Below, piece by piece: positions 49,715-61,940 of a stretch of 64,000 bases of DNA; within the stretch, counting starts at the first letter, position 1, and every line of letters begins with the position of its first letter. Location: NCBI GenBank assembly GCA_932521025.1, contig OW051473.1:4154001-4218000 (forward strand), given 5' to 3'. The notes under the pieces are model-generated. The model did not search any database and was not told where the DNA came from. It saw only the letters and a list, made by a program, of their open reading frames with translations. This DNA is from Oscheius onirici (taxonomy: Eukaryota > Nematoda > Chromadorea > Rhabditida > Rhabditidae). A program made the position numbers and the translations under genes.

Positions 49715-50644
49715 TGCGACGATCAATAGCAAAGGGTCAGATTGGCACTCACTATGCACACAAACCCTTGCTGCAGTTGCGAGAACTCTGCCGACACTAC
49801 CTCTAAGACGAAATGACTGTTTTTAAATAACGAGACAAGAGAGTGACGGATGATTATTATGTGAGTGCGGGTAAGGCTACGTGTCATACATGTTCAGTGG
49901 AAGAGTAGGCGGATAAAAAAATCGATTTCCGTTATGAACGTCAGTGCAAGTCCCCGGTCATTTTGGTTGACAATGCTCAATTTATAGCTTGCATGTTGAC
50001 GACTAATGGTCTCGAAAGTGGTCGGGCATTCCAAACACTGGGAAGCAATGACAACAAATGAAGATCGGTCCATAATATTGGGGTCACAGAGATGTTGTGC
50101 AAGTTCACACATTCAATATTCATATTCCGTTATCGAAGTTCATAGGGTAGTACATTTAAGAAACAACTAAGGAAGTACGCTGCGCAGGCGTGTAACTAGG
50201 AGATGTTGTGGTTCCCCGCTTTGGAAATAATGTGCCCAATCTGTCAGATCACAAGAGAAAATGCTGCACTATTTTCGTATAAAAACTGAAAAGTCTCAAG
50301 GAAACTGTTTATAGTTTTCATACACATAAAACCTTTTATGATTTCGGAGGTTGCCGTTTGACGAGCTAGCTTTCTTTTACGGAAACACCGATTGATAATA
50401 ATAACCTGAAATTGGCACTGTGGCAAGAATGCAAGTAGTTTTAGAATGTTTCTTGGTGGAAGCTCGACGCTGACTGCAACGCTGACCAGATAGGCCAGGC
50501 TGGCCTGTTGTCCTACTTGTGACAATTGAACACTTGACCGCTTGCATTTGTGGCAGAAATAAGAATACTTTATAACCAAATATACAAGCATATAGCGAGC
50601 GAGGGACATGAACAGAGATTTACATACACAACCTTGTTAGTTCA
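49715..50644 (-). other. 930 bases upstream of ERGIC1
   Basis: Contains the ERGIC1 promoter and the 3' flank of the CX-like gene. The gap is too long for a simple operon. Minus-strand frames at 49894-50112 and 50244-50609 have no recognisable motif. Confidence 0.45.
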
Positions 50645-51859
50645 TCAATAACGGTAACCGCCATGGGGAGGATTTTCGTAAGGTCCCGTTCCGAAATGGT
50701 ATCCTCCTTGAATCGGACGAGCCAGCGACATCTGTAACATTATTATCAGTTACCGGCTGCAACAGTCAAAAGGATAATGTTTTCCGTGAAGAGACTGTGA
50801 CGTACCTGTGACGTAGCTGGAGAGAGACCGCTTCCGTGAAGAAGTTGTCGCTTTTGTTGTTTGTCTTTGGCACGGTTGATGAGCCAAATGATGAGAGTGA
50901 TAACCACAGCCAGAATCACCAGTATGCAGAAAATGACGATCAGAGCCACAGCCCATCCATACTTGGTGATCCTATTGTTTGATTGAGCAAAATACCAAAT
51001 TCGATTACCAGTCTGTGTCTTTGCAACAATCAGTAGCACAGCAACCAATGTCCTTGTAGCAGAGTTGCGTGACGTTCAGTGCCGGATTGGTGGTTCTGTA
51101 GATGCAGTCGTAGTAGCCGGTGTCAATTGCTAGAAACAACGTTAGAGCAGACAACAAAGAGATTACCTACTGTTAATTTTTTGATCAGCCAAGGTGGTAA
51201 TCGTGTACTGGCTGACTACCTGCTGATTCCCGCCAACACCGCCATTGTCGTAGTACGGCCTGCTAAGGGAAGGACTCTCCGTTACTGACGCTGAAATACG
51301 TCTATTTATAAATCCTTTCAATTTGAATTATCTCTGCCACTTTTTGTAAAACCCCGCAGGCTATTTCCTTGGTGGGAGTGCCAGCAGCTGCGCAAACTGG
51401 GAAAACGCAAACAACGACTGGACGATCTAGCCTCGCCATAGCAAGGAATACTGGAGATGTTTTGAAACCGAGTGTTTTCTTTCAGTTTCTTCGAAAACCA
51501 GGAAATGGCTAGCCCTTAACAAACACTAAGAGTGAAGATTGGAGAACGAGAGCAACTCGCGTAGATACATAGGTAAACAGATAATGCTAGAAAGATCCGT
51601 TTCACAGATACTCAGCTGGTTAGCCCGTAACTAGGAGCTCAACGAATGGACTTTGGTAGAAATGTTGAGTTAGAACAGAGAGTCTTGAGACAAGGAGACA
51701 TACCATTTGAATTCGCGAGAAGACCTAGTAGTAAATAGTAATTCAGCCCAAGCAGCACTTGCAAAAAATTAATGGACAGTGTGATAACAAAAATGAAATC
51801 ACAAACTCACCTTGAAATCCATCCCAACGACTCCATGGAGCAGCGCGATCGGCCGCCAT
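50645..51859 (-). CDS. Single-pass membrane protein with CX-like Cys module; N terminus uncertain
   Basis: The well-supported part starts at an exon after TATTTCAG near 51290: SVTESPSLSRPYYDNGGVGG, VVSQYTITTLADQKIN, then the Cys-rich IDTGYYDCIYRTTNPALN and LCYKDIGCCATDCCKDTDW. A membrane helix follows (WAVALIVIFCILVILAVVIT), then NRAKDKQQKRQLL and a Gly/Pro/Tyr tail ending at the TGA at 50645-50647. The pattern of a CC-containing module directly before a membrane span is that of nematode CX-domain proteins of unknown function. The frame needs an upstream exon ending in phase 1. The exon with its donor after WSRWDGFQ (near 51811) fits, with an ATG at 51857-51859 just after an AAACAG acceptor. 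That N terminus has no signal peptide. The exon at about 51440 (MARLDRPVVVCVFPVCAAAG) would supply one but lacks a standard donor. The gene lies about 170 bases downstream of dlc, so an SL2-type operon is possible. Confidence 0.62.
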
Positions 51860-52021
51860 GGGCTGTTTGTGTGCGAATGTGCGGAAAAGCCTTCCGTTGC
51901 CGGAGGCGGAAACCGGAAAGCAGTCTCGAATGCCTTTCGGGTGACACTTCACAGTCTTTAATCCGAGACGAACTCTTTCAAAATCCCCGGGTTTGAGAAC
52001 AAGATCAGCCTTCGGGTATAC

Positions 52022-52027
52022 TTTATT
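52022..52027 (-). terminator. Polyadenylation signal overlapping the dynein light chain stop codon
   Basis: The minus strand reads TTTTAATAAAG: the TAA stop (52026-52028) overlaps the AATAAA signal by two bases. Confidence 0.6.
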
Positions 52028-52990
52028 AAAATCCAGTTTTGAATAGCATGATGGCAATGTGTTGAACGTAAAAATAAATGAAATGGTTTGTTTCATGTGT
52101 CACATAGGAGCCAAAGTTCCGTCCAACAACGCAGTGCCACTAAATTGAAATAGTTATCAATAGAGATGATTACTTACCGACGGCGAGTGTCTTCTGTCAA
52201 ACTCTTCTTTGATGAAAGTAGCCATGTCCTGTAACTAAACATTGTCAATATGTGGGTCGAAGTAATCACCTTCTCCAGCTTGAACTTGTTCATCGCATCA
52301 TTCGCCACTTCGACAGCCTCCTGTTGCATGATTTCAGGCATGTCGCTGCTTTTTACGACCGATTCTCTTTTCACAATGGGTGTCTTCTCAACATTTCGCG
52401 CCTTCTGCTGGAAAATTTTGTGAGCAGAATTTTAGCATAGCCACGGAGCTTCAGACATTAGCCGCATTGTAGGCTGCGTGTGGTCTGTGGGAGATACATT
52501 CACTGATAATCATGCGAGCAAATCAAGGCCATTGCACACTATCTCCACCAAGTACCTTTCCGCTTTCACGTTAGTTGCATATCAAACACCTACCTCGATT
52601 CCATCATCTTCAACGTCAGCTCCGGAAAGGGTAGGGTCGACATCATTAAGGGTCATTCTGTAAAAGTATTACTTAAGCTTGGGGTCAAGGGAAAGTAGCC
52701 AACAGTCCAAGTGGGAGAGCTCGTTAAGAATGTGAGGATAGACAAGGGTTTTTCGCGTCGAACGGTGTGGGACTTTCGAGTGCCGGCAATTCTCTCCTCG
52801 TTGATCTTTGTACAAAACAGACGAACAGCTTTTCGGCTTTTTGTGCTCTTTCAAGTTGTGGTTAGTGCTTAAAGATTAGTTGCGACAAAGGGAGGTACTT
52901 CTAAACGGTGTCTAACAAGTGCTTGATCACAGTGCTTAGGAAAACACCTACCAGTTGCTTCCTTCGCTCGATCAGATCTTCTGCCGGCAT
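52026..52990 (-). CDS. dlc: Dynein light chain LC8 type, extended, with two alternative first exons
   Basis: The conserved part reads [20 protein letters not shown], then [17 protein letters not shown] and [20 protein letters not shown], ending [17 protein letters not shown]. This is the LC8/DYNLL fold, which dimerises and holds dynein intermediate chain and many other partners. Before it lies an extension missing from the 89-residue canonical protein: [16 protein letters not shown] preceded by one of two first exons. Exon 1a (52952-52990) encodes [13 protein letters not shown]; exon 1b (52594-52656) encodes [20 protein letters not shown] plus E. Both end in phase 0 at a GTAGGTGTTT donor and both join in frame to QKARN; joining 1a to 1b would hit a stop. 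Exon 1b starts just after TTTTACAG, so it can be reached by trans-splicing, while 1a has its own upstream region. The core domain is intact. Divergent from the GTPase gene. Confidence 0.93.
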
Positions 52991-53384
52991 AGTTGTTCGA
53001 ACCCTAAACTATAGCTGTTTTGTCGAAACACTGAGACAAAATATAAAGACCAGACAAGAAAATCGGAAGACATCTGTCTATTAACAGATTAGCAAACAGA
53101 GGGTAGTCAAGTGTCTTGATGATTCCGTGCACACAAATCACGAGATTTCCACAATTTTTCCTCAGTTGGCAATGTCGGCATAAACAGGTGGTTTTTTTCA
53201 AAACTGTTGTTGTCCTGGCGGCTGGGCGTCTCTATTCGATACGCTAATACCAAAATGGACGTGCTAGACGTGGAGTGTTTAGAAGAGGACAGCTGCTGAT
53301 TGAAATGTGTCAGTCGTCGTTATCAGCCCCGCTTATCTGATTATTGTCAACAGTCTTTTCCGTTGTCTATTCTCTTCTCCCTCC
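52991..53384. promoter_or_regulatory. Bidirectional promoter region, dlc and the Ras-like gene
   Basis: Only 394 bases separate the two divergent start codons, so control elements of both genes must overlap here. No TATA box is obvious near either ATG. Confidence 0.5.
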
Positions 53385-54600
53385 ATGTTCCCCTACCAGA
53401 CTGACATCCTCTACGGAGATGACCCGCAGGTAAGATCTTCCCAACTCAAAGACCTTCTCTTTTCGGCTGGGATATTGCACCTTTGCTCTTGTTGTTGGGA
53501 AGACCAAGACAATGGGCGATACACCGGCCGCAGAGGGAAAACCATTGACCAAGCCGCTGAGCATGCAAACTTTTAAAACAAGTTGACACACACTTTCAGG
53601 TTGCACAAAATCGAATGCGTGTTTTGGTAGTCGGAAGCTCAAAAGTCGGAAAAACGTCTCTGATAAGAAGACTGGTAGACAACGTCTTTCTAGAGAGTGC
53701 AGAGAAGCCAGATAAATTTGAAAAAAGCAGATTGACAGCAATGGCTCGAGCTATTGATGGACATTTGTACAAACTAGAGTTTCAAGAAGCTGGTAATGAA
53801 CCTGGTGAAAACATATGACGCGCAGTTCAGACTCATCGATATTCAGTTCTAATGTAACAACTGATGCTAATGACCCAGTACAACCAGTTCTGCATGAAGT
53901 AGGTTCTCGCTGGAAAAGTTCCGCTGATTCTTTTCTGTAGACTGTGTCATGGCTTGATACACACACTGTTCTGTTTGTCTATGATATCACATCCGAGGAC
54001 TCCTACGAAGAATTGGCAAGAGAGCTGAACGTGTTGCAAAAGAGAGTCAGCGGTCTGATAGTAAACGTCTGATGGAACATTTACAGGCATCGCCTGATTG
54101 CAATATCTGTCTTGTTGGTACCAAAGCGGACTGCAAAAAAGAACGACAGGTGGCCTTTTCAAGAGCTGAACAAGACGCTGAGTTGAGAGATATGTCATTG
54201 ATGGAAGTGAGGTGCGTTCCGGCTCCTACAGTTTGATAAGGGGTCTACTTTTCCAAATTGATTAGACCCCATTGGGTGCTTCTTAGAAGTGTGTATTAGA
54301 TATATCTTTAATTGCGAAAGAAGTTGAAATGAAATGACATTCAAACTTACAGTTCAAAGAATGGAGCAAATATCAATCTTCTCTTTGAAGAAATTGTCGA
54401 CTATGTCATAGAGCGACGAGAGGCGCAAGATGAGTTCAGAAGGACGCACGAGATGGGATACGTGTCAGATCAAGAAGAGGTACTGTTATCTTTTCCATTG
54501 GATCCAATTGTTTAAGGTATATCGTGATCCCATTCAACCGCCAGAGCCGGAGCCAATCCGTTCAAATTTGTTTTGTTTTTGGCCATTTTCAAGGAGTTGA
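53385..54600 (+). CDS. Divergent Ras-like small GTPase
   Basis: Exon 1 (MFPYQTDILYGDDPQ) joins across an intron ending TTTCAG to VAQNRMRVLVVGSSKVGKTS, a complete P-loop (GxxxxGKT/S). The switch I area is atypical. The G3 position reads KLEFQEA followed, after a 38-base intron, by an acidic/Ser/Asn insert (DSSIFSSNVTTDANDPVQPV), so the usual DxxG is missing or degenerate. Then come TVSWLDTHTVLFVYDITSED, LVGTKADCKKERQVAFSRAE (G4 as TKAD) and EVSSKNGANINLLFEEI (G5 as SSK). The C terminus (PEPEPIRSNLFCFWPFSRS) has no CAAX box or Rab-type double Cys. A nucleotide-binding, perhaps non-hydrolysing member related to Ras/RGK proteins is the best guess; I do not recognise a specific orthologue. Introns were read by frame, and that at the G3 site is the least certain. 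Confidence 0.74.
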
Positions 54601-57600
54601 AGATTTACTAAAGTGATGTTTAAAAGTGTTCGCTCCCGTTCAATCTATGAAAGACCAATTTGTGTTCACAGCTTTTCAAAGGACTAGAAAATATGCCTAA
54701 TGATCAATGGAATCTTCAAAGAGACCTTCCGACATGTGCAGAAACATTCTCAGACAGATGTCATCCTGCCCATAGACGAAGTCATTATGGGGAGGACTTC
54801 CAGCTGTTTTTCAAAAATGAGACCTTGCTTAGTTTCCGGGAAAACATGGATCCGCAGTATGAGATGCCCGCGAGTGGGGGTCCGTTGTTTCTTTTTTGAA
54901 TTATTCAAGTTCCGCCTGTTGGAGACTGAATAACGTGGCCTGCTGCAGCTCAATTTCAGCTCTCGCGATAACTAGAATAACTTTTAGCACAATTTTTCTT
55001 TGAAACCTTCCCAGAAGTGGTACCACTTCTTGCAACAAAGCATTTGAAAAAAGCCTAATTTTCAGGCTAAAAGTTGGTAGTTTTTCAGAACCAACATCTT
55101 CAAGCGCTGTGTTCAAAGTTTACGCAGTGGACTGCTGTCTCTCAGATCTTTTTTGAACATTTATGAATGTTTCCTTGCTTGGCTATCGAATTTCTCCGCT
55201 TCAGTGTCACACGCGCACAACAAATATATTGTGTGGCTATCATTGAAAAGTAAGAACAATGGCCCACTGCCTATGAAGTACATTTGTTTCCATTCCATTG
55301 CTTTCACCGTGAAACATGACGAAGCGCTTGAATACACAGATATCTCTCCAAGATTCATCCTTTGGCGTCCATCAGATTGTCCCCACACTCTCATAATTGT
55401 AGTCGTTCATGAAAAACTCTGCTAGAATGGAAGTAATCTGTTGACAGATGAACGATTTCCTCGTCTTCGTAAAACGTTAATAATATTGAATTGGTGACAG
55501 TGAACTATCGCTTCCGGCCCACAACAGAGTTGGATCGGCATCGGATTGTCTCAGGTGTCTACGGGCATTATCTTTTAACCTCAACCTTCTAATCTTTTCA
55601 AAGGTTGTCTCAGGTGTTTATTCACTTATCTCGATGTCAAATGTTAATCGTCCCGATCAAAATATTCGAGATCACATCTGGCAGGTTTTTTTTACTTTAC
55701 AGCTGGTTTGTACATGACAAAAAGACGACTTATTCTTCCAAAAAGTGGCACTATTCCAGCCAGACTCTTTTCCAGTCCATCTGAAAGCAATTCTTTTATC
55801 GAGGACATCGATGAGTATGAGTTCTCCGAACTTTGCTCATCTCCCAGCGCACCTCACATATTCTCCATAGGGCCGTGACCGATTATTTTGAAATCTGTGA
55901 ACCTGTTGTTTTTCACACATAGCCCTATGAACTATACCGAACACGTGCCGATTACATTGACCGGATATTTGACGTTCAACCCTTGTTTGGCTTCCGATTA
56001 GCATGCTTACAAGCAGACACAGAGGCATTTTAAGCTCATTTTCCATAGAAGCAATTTTGCCTCCTTCTGTGGGTTTCAAGCCATTCTCCAAAATCTTTCC
56101 CTGATACTGAACTTCGCGGGGGCTGGGGCAATCAACCTAACAACATTTTTATTTGGATGTTCTCCAAGATGCAAGTGTTGTTATAACCGTTTGTAGAACA
56201 AACCGCTTCCTTCTTTTTGTCTGGACCGCATCTTTAGAAAAGGCCAATTAACTTTGGTTCGGAGGCAATTCCTTGGACGATTTATGACTCAATTTTTTCG
56301 CAATGCTTCAACTTTTCCTGATTGTTCTGCGTTCCAGTCAACATAATACTTAGATTGAGATCACCAAATAAGATTTACTGCTGATCGCGTAGACAAAACA
56401 GTTATCTAGCGTATACAAATAAGTTATGAGTTGTGCCTCCGCTGCTGTGGTTAGTATCAGTTTTCTTCTCGTAATTGGTGACTAAAAGTGAGCTCCATCG
56501 GCGTCAGTGATCCATTTACACTATTGCATCTTATCACATTATTTTTGGTGAACTTGGTGATCACTAGTATAAGGCTCTTTCTCCAGCCACCTTATTCCCC
56601 AACCGAAAACGCTTTTCCCAGTAGTCTTATTCAATTTTCTCTAGTGCCAACTTGACACAATCGGCTACATTTCAAACAGACGTGCTAACCTTAAATACAT
56701 TCTGTAAGTGCACTGGACCAAGTGTTACTCTATTACACTTCTGCAGTTCGTTCAGAAACATCCGGGTAGTCTGAGGCTCTTTTCACAGACTGCGTTTACC
56801 CTGTTTTTGTTTCCTTGTCTGAAAGTGCGTTAAGGGGCTCCCTAATGATATTCCTCAAAGTCTTTCTTCAGCACGCTGATCTCGCCTACTTTCCCTAAAA
56901 GATTCCTAGAATAGTCGCCTCTCTCAAAGTTGTCTCTTGAGTCTTCCCCTATTAATGCGTGGTCTACAAAGCTCAGATTGTTTTACAGATGAGTGGGTCA
57001 CTTAGGTTACATTATGTCAAGTTTGAGATCTGGACAATGGACTTCCGTAGTCGCTCTAAAAGACCACTTATTGCGACTGTTTTCCGGACATTTTACTCTG
57101 TAGCAAATCTGCTCCATTAATATCTTCTATCAGAAATTTTTGGTCTTTCCCTAATCCTAACTGAGTCCGAACACAATGCATATTTAAGAGCTCAGAGACG
57201 ATATCTGACCCCGTGAATACCTGAGTCGCTCCCAGTTTCGCGGAACAAATTTAAAATTGCTCCTAATTGAAAAGATAACAGAAACTTTGAGCGTTCTCCC
57301 GTTCACATGTCTGTCACGAAATATATAGACTTTTTCGAGTCGCTTCGCTATGCCTGGATTAAACGAGAACAGACATACCCAGGGGATGGACAAGTTTTGG
57401 ATTATGTGTCCCTGCATAGACAAATCAAATTTATGTCGTTCCTGTGTTGAATATTGGCCTAGTTCTTATTCCAGACTAGCGGGGTGAGACATTGTCATCT
57501 CCTCGGATGCATTGCTCTTCTCGCCTACCACCCTCGCCTTTGCCGAGAAAGTTTAAGGATTAATTTCTCTAATAGGCTACCTTCAGTCTATGTTTTAGTT

Positions 57601-58975
57601 AAAGGCAGAGCAAATGTCAATTGGCGACTAATCCCTTCACCAAATTAACAGAAGTCAGGCACACGATACTTTTTCTGTGAGTAGTAGCTTTAATCCTGGG
57701 TTTTCCATGCTCCTCTTCCTCATTGCACCCCATTAAGACTTACAAGGAAGTCTCACTTAAAAGAAGGCGGTCTAAGTCTGATGTTTTCTTCACGCATGTT
57801 ATTAACCAAATCAAATCTTGTTGACAACTCATTAACGTTCCTACGAAGTTTGTTATTTTTCTAACTTACGTTGTTCCACAGATTGCATCTTTTGACAATA
57901 GGTTCTTTGAAATCTTGTCTAAAAACCTCACAATACATCAAATCGTTTATAACTTGTTTCTGATGTTCCTACACCTCTTTTTTTCTTCACCCAGTCTTCA
58001 AAAAATTCACTCAGACCTCTTTCCATATGATATTACGTATAATTAGTCAACGGAGAAAAAGTAGCGCAAGATACGAGGAACATCCAAAAGATCAACGAAA
58101 GAACGTCTGTCTAATCATATTAACTTTGGCGAAGCTAAAGATCCACGGATCTACTTTCAATAAAAAGCAAAAGAATAATCTCAAAAGATCCCATGGATCC
58201 CGTGCTACCTCCGTAGGTGCCGCATTTAGATGTTTCCTCATAACTTAGAAGCCATAATTCTGCAGTTTATAAATGCAAGTCATATCATTTCCGTGTATTT
58301 AAAACCTCTTTCAAACAACAGTAACAAATGTTGTTTGATAGCACTTTTACTGTTCGTCAATCTGCGCTTATTTTCGAGACATAAACACATACACACCGGT
58401 TGGATAATGCAAATTTACGCACCGCGTTCCGAAAAAGTTGAAAAGCCATATGATGTGATCAAAAGGTTTTTGGAATGCGACGAGAGTTCTACTGAGAGCG
58501 CCGGAACTGCATAATGTTCTTTCTTTTAATATGTTCCGTATTGCGTTCTTTTGTTCTCTCTGTTTTTTCATCAACGAATTGCATTTTCTCTATTACCAAG
58601 ACCAATTCCGCGTTCCTGTTACGGCTTTAAGCTCATTCCTGAAAAGCCTTGCAATGAGGGCTAATGTTCGTTTATCTAAATTGAAATCGCTTATCGCCTG
58701 TTCTATTGCACCCGGCTCAACAAATCTCTCTGCACCCACAATCTTTTCTCTTTTGCATAATCCTTTCCAGAACGGGTTCAGCATGGATCAGGATGCCACA
58801 ACTGCTTCCACCTCCACCTTTTCGTTGAGTAGTAAGCGCTTCTTTCATATGGGGCGCTTCATATCGGGTGGGGGCAAAAACATCGTTAGACGGGAGGCTA
58901 GTGATTGGTGTTATCTTTAAGCGGCATGAGAAAACATAGAGCTCTCCTGGGATCCCAACTGTTTCAAATGTTTCC
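54601..58975. other. 4.4 kb gene-free region upstream of dop-1
   Basis: No coding chain was found on either strand. A short direct repeat (TTGTCTCAGGTGTYTA) occurs at 55546 and 55605. The stretch ends at the dop-1 start and probably includes its neuronal promoter. A distant 5' exon of dop-1 here cannot be excluded. Confidence 0.5.
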
Positions 58976-61045
58976 ATGTCTGCTATCCTTTCTTCGAAAT
59001 GTGTCTGACTGTTTCTCAGATTACGGGATAATTCATACGAAAGGCAAGAAAAAATTCTTAGGCTGAATGATGAGTACCGTTTTCAGTGTCGTCAGATATC
59101 GTGTGGAGACATCCAGTAGTGGCCGTAGTACTTTTTTCGTTTTGTATAATCACAATCACCGGAAATCTTCTTGTCGTCGCAGCAGTATGCACAAAGAAAT
59201 ATTTGAGGAATCCAACAGGGTAAGAGGGTTTCTGGTTTTGACGAATTTGCTTTTTCAGGTTTTTGATCATTTCTTTAGCCCTAGCAGATCTCATTGTTGG
59301 CTTAGCAGTAATGCCGCTAAACTCGCTTTTCGAGATAACCAATCATACATGGCTACTGGGTAGGAAGTTTAAGCGGCTATAAAAAGACGGAAAAACTTTA
59401 GGTTCTGTCATGTGTGATATCTTTCATGCTCTGGATGTACTGGCCTCGACCAGTTCTATATGGAACCTCTGTGTCATCAGTCTTGACAGGTAGAATCAAA
59501 AAGAGCTAAAGTAAAGCGGATTTCAGATATCTTGCCGGGCAAGATCCTATCGGCTATCGTGACAAGGTTAATAAACGCAGAATCCTCTGGTGCATTTGCG
59601 CAGTATGGCTGATGTCTGCAATCCTCTCTTTTCCAGCGATTTACTGGTGGAGATCTCAAAATGCGGAGCTATACGACAATCCAGTAAGATCGTCTTAACT
59701 TTGTCTATAACTACATTTTCAGAAAAGTTGCGTCTTTCCAAATGATCCAATCTACATTGGATTTTCTTCATTAGTGTCATTCTACATCCCTCTCTGTCTA
59801 ATTCTTTTCTCCTACGGAAAAGTTTTTCTTATAGCTACACGTCACTCTGAAGGACTACGGAAAGGAGTCAAAAAGGTCTTTGTTTCTAATGGGACTTCCG
59901 TTTTTAGTACGCTTGATTAAATCATGGGGCGAGCTTGGAGCTTACGCCGAGGGTTCCTCATTTGGGAATGGCTTTAATCGCATATATAGAACTTTGGACA
60001 TCGCCGTGAGAATTTTCTTTAAATTTAATGTGCGCCAATGCAGAAGAATGAACCAAACTGAATTGCCTGATCAGAAAAGACTCTTGTTTCAGGTAAAGTA
60101 TGGAAAGGGTCGAAAGAGTCACGCCGAGTCTGAAAGCATGATGTCGAGTATAGACGAACCAACTCTTCGAGTACACTTTGGTAGAGGAAGGAGAAGCAGC
60201 AGGAGTTTCAGAGCTCCTAATCAGGGAAAAGAAACTACGAGAATGCTCTTAAAACAAGTTTGACCTCAACTTGCTTTCCAAAAACCCTATTTTAAGGTTT
60301 CATGCAAATCACTGAATCATGAAAGCGGATCATCGAGACAAGCAACGTTTGTACAAGGCAGATTGTTGAGACCTCCATCAGCAAATTCCAATTCCTCTTT
60401 GGATGTTACAGCTCGCCCAAGAGCTGCAACAACTGTTACTTACTCACCCTCTCCTGATCCTTGTAGACCACCAATTTCTCCAAATCCATCAATCACATCC
60501 GTCAGTTTTCTTTTCAGGGTTGATTAAAATAATCTTTTAGACTCCACGAGATGACATCTTTACGAGAGAGGCCTCACTGTCCTCGACTCCTCTGATAGCA
60601 AAGAAGAAGTTGAATGTTCGGGAAAAGTCTCGACAAATGATGAAATATGTGCACGAACAACGAGCAGCTAGAACCTTGTCCATTGTAGTTGGAGCATTCA
60701 TTTTCTGCTGGACTCCTTTCTTCATTTTTGTTCCTCTATCTGCCTTTGGCTGCAAGGTTAGTCGGTCTAATGAAAACGCAAGTGACTCTTGACTTTCAGA
60801 TCTTTGCAAACGAGGAGTACTGGTTCACTATCTTCACATGGGCGGGTCATCTCAACTCGATGCTTAATCCTCTAATATACTCGCGTTTCTCCCGAGATTT
60901 CCGACGAGCCTTCAAACAGATTCTGACATGTCAGCGTCGACGCAAAGTGAAGACGGCCTTCCAAACCCCGCTCTCTCTTGTTTTCACTCAACTGATTTCA
61001 GTCACGCAAATGTGGGAACAAACGCATGCCGCCCCGGAGAATTAG
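58976..61045 (+). CDS. dop-1: D1-like dopamine receptor, DOP-1 orthologue
   Basis: A seven-helix amine receptor. The predicted first exon is short (MSAILSSK) and joins to [20 protein letters not shown]; this start is tentative. TM1 has [11 protein letters not shown]2 [22 protein letters not shown]3 [20 protein letters not shown], with the amine-binding Asp in ALDV, then SLDRY. Loop 2 reads [18 protein letters not shown]5 includes [20 protein letters not shown] with the Ser pair for catechol contact. The third loop is long and basic ([40 protein letters not shown]). TM6 has [14 protein letters not shown] and TM7 [20 protein letters not shown], followed by a tail with [20 protein letters not shown]. 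The third loop, TM6-TM7 and tail correspond block by block to what I recall of C. elegans DOP-1. About ten exons. All key binding and signalling residues are present. Confidence 0.95.
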
Positions 61046-61255
61046 ATTTGATCCCGCTCATTGTCCATATCAACACTTTTCATTTATATCCACAGGCATC
61101 TCTGCGTTTTGTCCGGATGTCAATCCCGCGTGTCATTCTCGCCCCCTTCTCTATAGGATATCCCCTTCCGGTGTCATTTAGGACTTGATCTCATCATTGT
61201 GACCTGAAACAGGTTTTTGTCATTGCATTGTTGCCAAAAGATAATCACTTTATTT

Positions 61256-61261
61256 AATAAA
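61256..61261 (+). terminator. Polyadenylation signal of dop-1
   Basis: AATAAA about 210 bases after the dop-1 stop codon. Confidence 0.55.
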
Positions 61262-61894
61262 TGTCTTCGAAAATTTTGATCTCAATGAGACCCATATTAA
61301 TACATTCTTCGTGTACTTCTGAACTCTTTTATATATGATATTTATTGTTTAATTTCCTCTCTAATCTAAAATTGACGATTAATTGTCCGTGTTGACAAGT
61401 GCTTGTCCTTTGCGCCAGGGTCTCGCCGCGAATTATTGATCACTGTAGCTTGGGTACTGCGGCCACAACTGGTCAACAAAATGTAATGTGAAATATACAA
61501 CTTCCTTATTTCTTTTTAAGCACGGCCTAGACTAGAACTATTGATTCTCCTTCTTTTGACACTTAAGAGAATTTGTATATTCAACAGTAATTACTGTCGA
61601 AATAATTAGCTCTTTTGGTCGGATTAATCTCGATCTTTTCTTTTTGAACCCATTTTTGAACAAAATGCTTCGAAACATTACGAACAAGATTTAAATATAC
61701 GAGGTTCAAAATATATTAATGGCAAACTTCGTAGGTAGTCATATTTCACATCTAGATTACTCTCAGACTCAGACTATTCTGCTACTTTCTAGAAGCAGCC
61801 AACATCCTTATAAATGAATTTTTGAGCGCCGATATTCCCGCTAACGTTCTCAAATCACATTTGCCTCTGTTGTACAGTTCCAGTGGGCGCAACT

Positions 61895-61940
61895 TGTTGT
61901 CCGAGCGTCGCGGGCTCAATCCCGTGACAACGTTTTTTTT
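61895..61940 (+). ncRNA. Possible small Pol III stem-bulge (Y-like) RNA
   Basis: GTTGTC (61896-61901) is the exact complement of GACAAC (61926-61931). Inside, CGCGGG (61908-61913) pairs with CCCGTG (61921-61926, sharing one base with the outer stem) around a CTCAAT loop. The 5' side carries an unpaired bulge (CGAGCGT), and eight T residues follow at 61933-61940, a Pol III terminator. GTCCGAG resembles the 5' strand of Y RNAs, whose nematode relatives are the stem-bulge RNAs; GGGCTCAATCCC also resembles a tRNA B box. It is much shorter than usual for either class, and I see no clear upstream promoter element. Confidence 0.28.

Noticed and set aside
59880-60263. 127-codon plus-strand frame in dop-1
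   Set aside because: Its first part is intron sequence; only the segment from [13 protein letters not shown] onwards is dop-1 exon.
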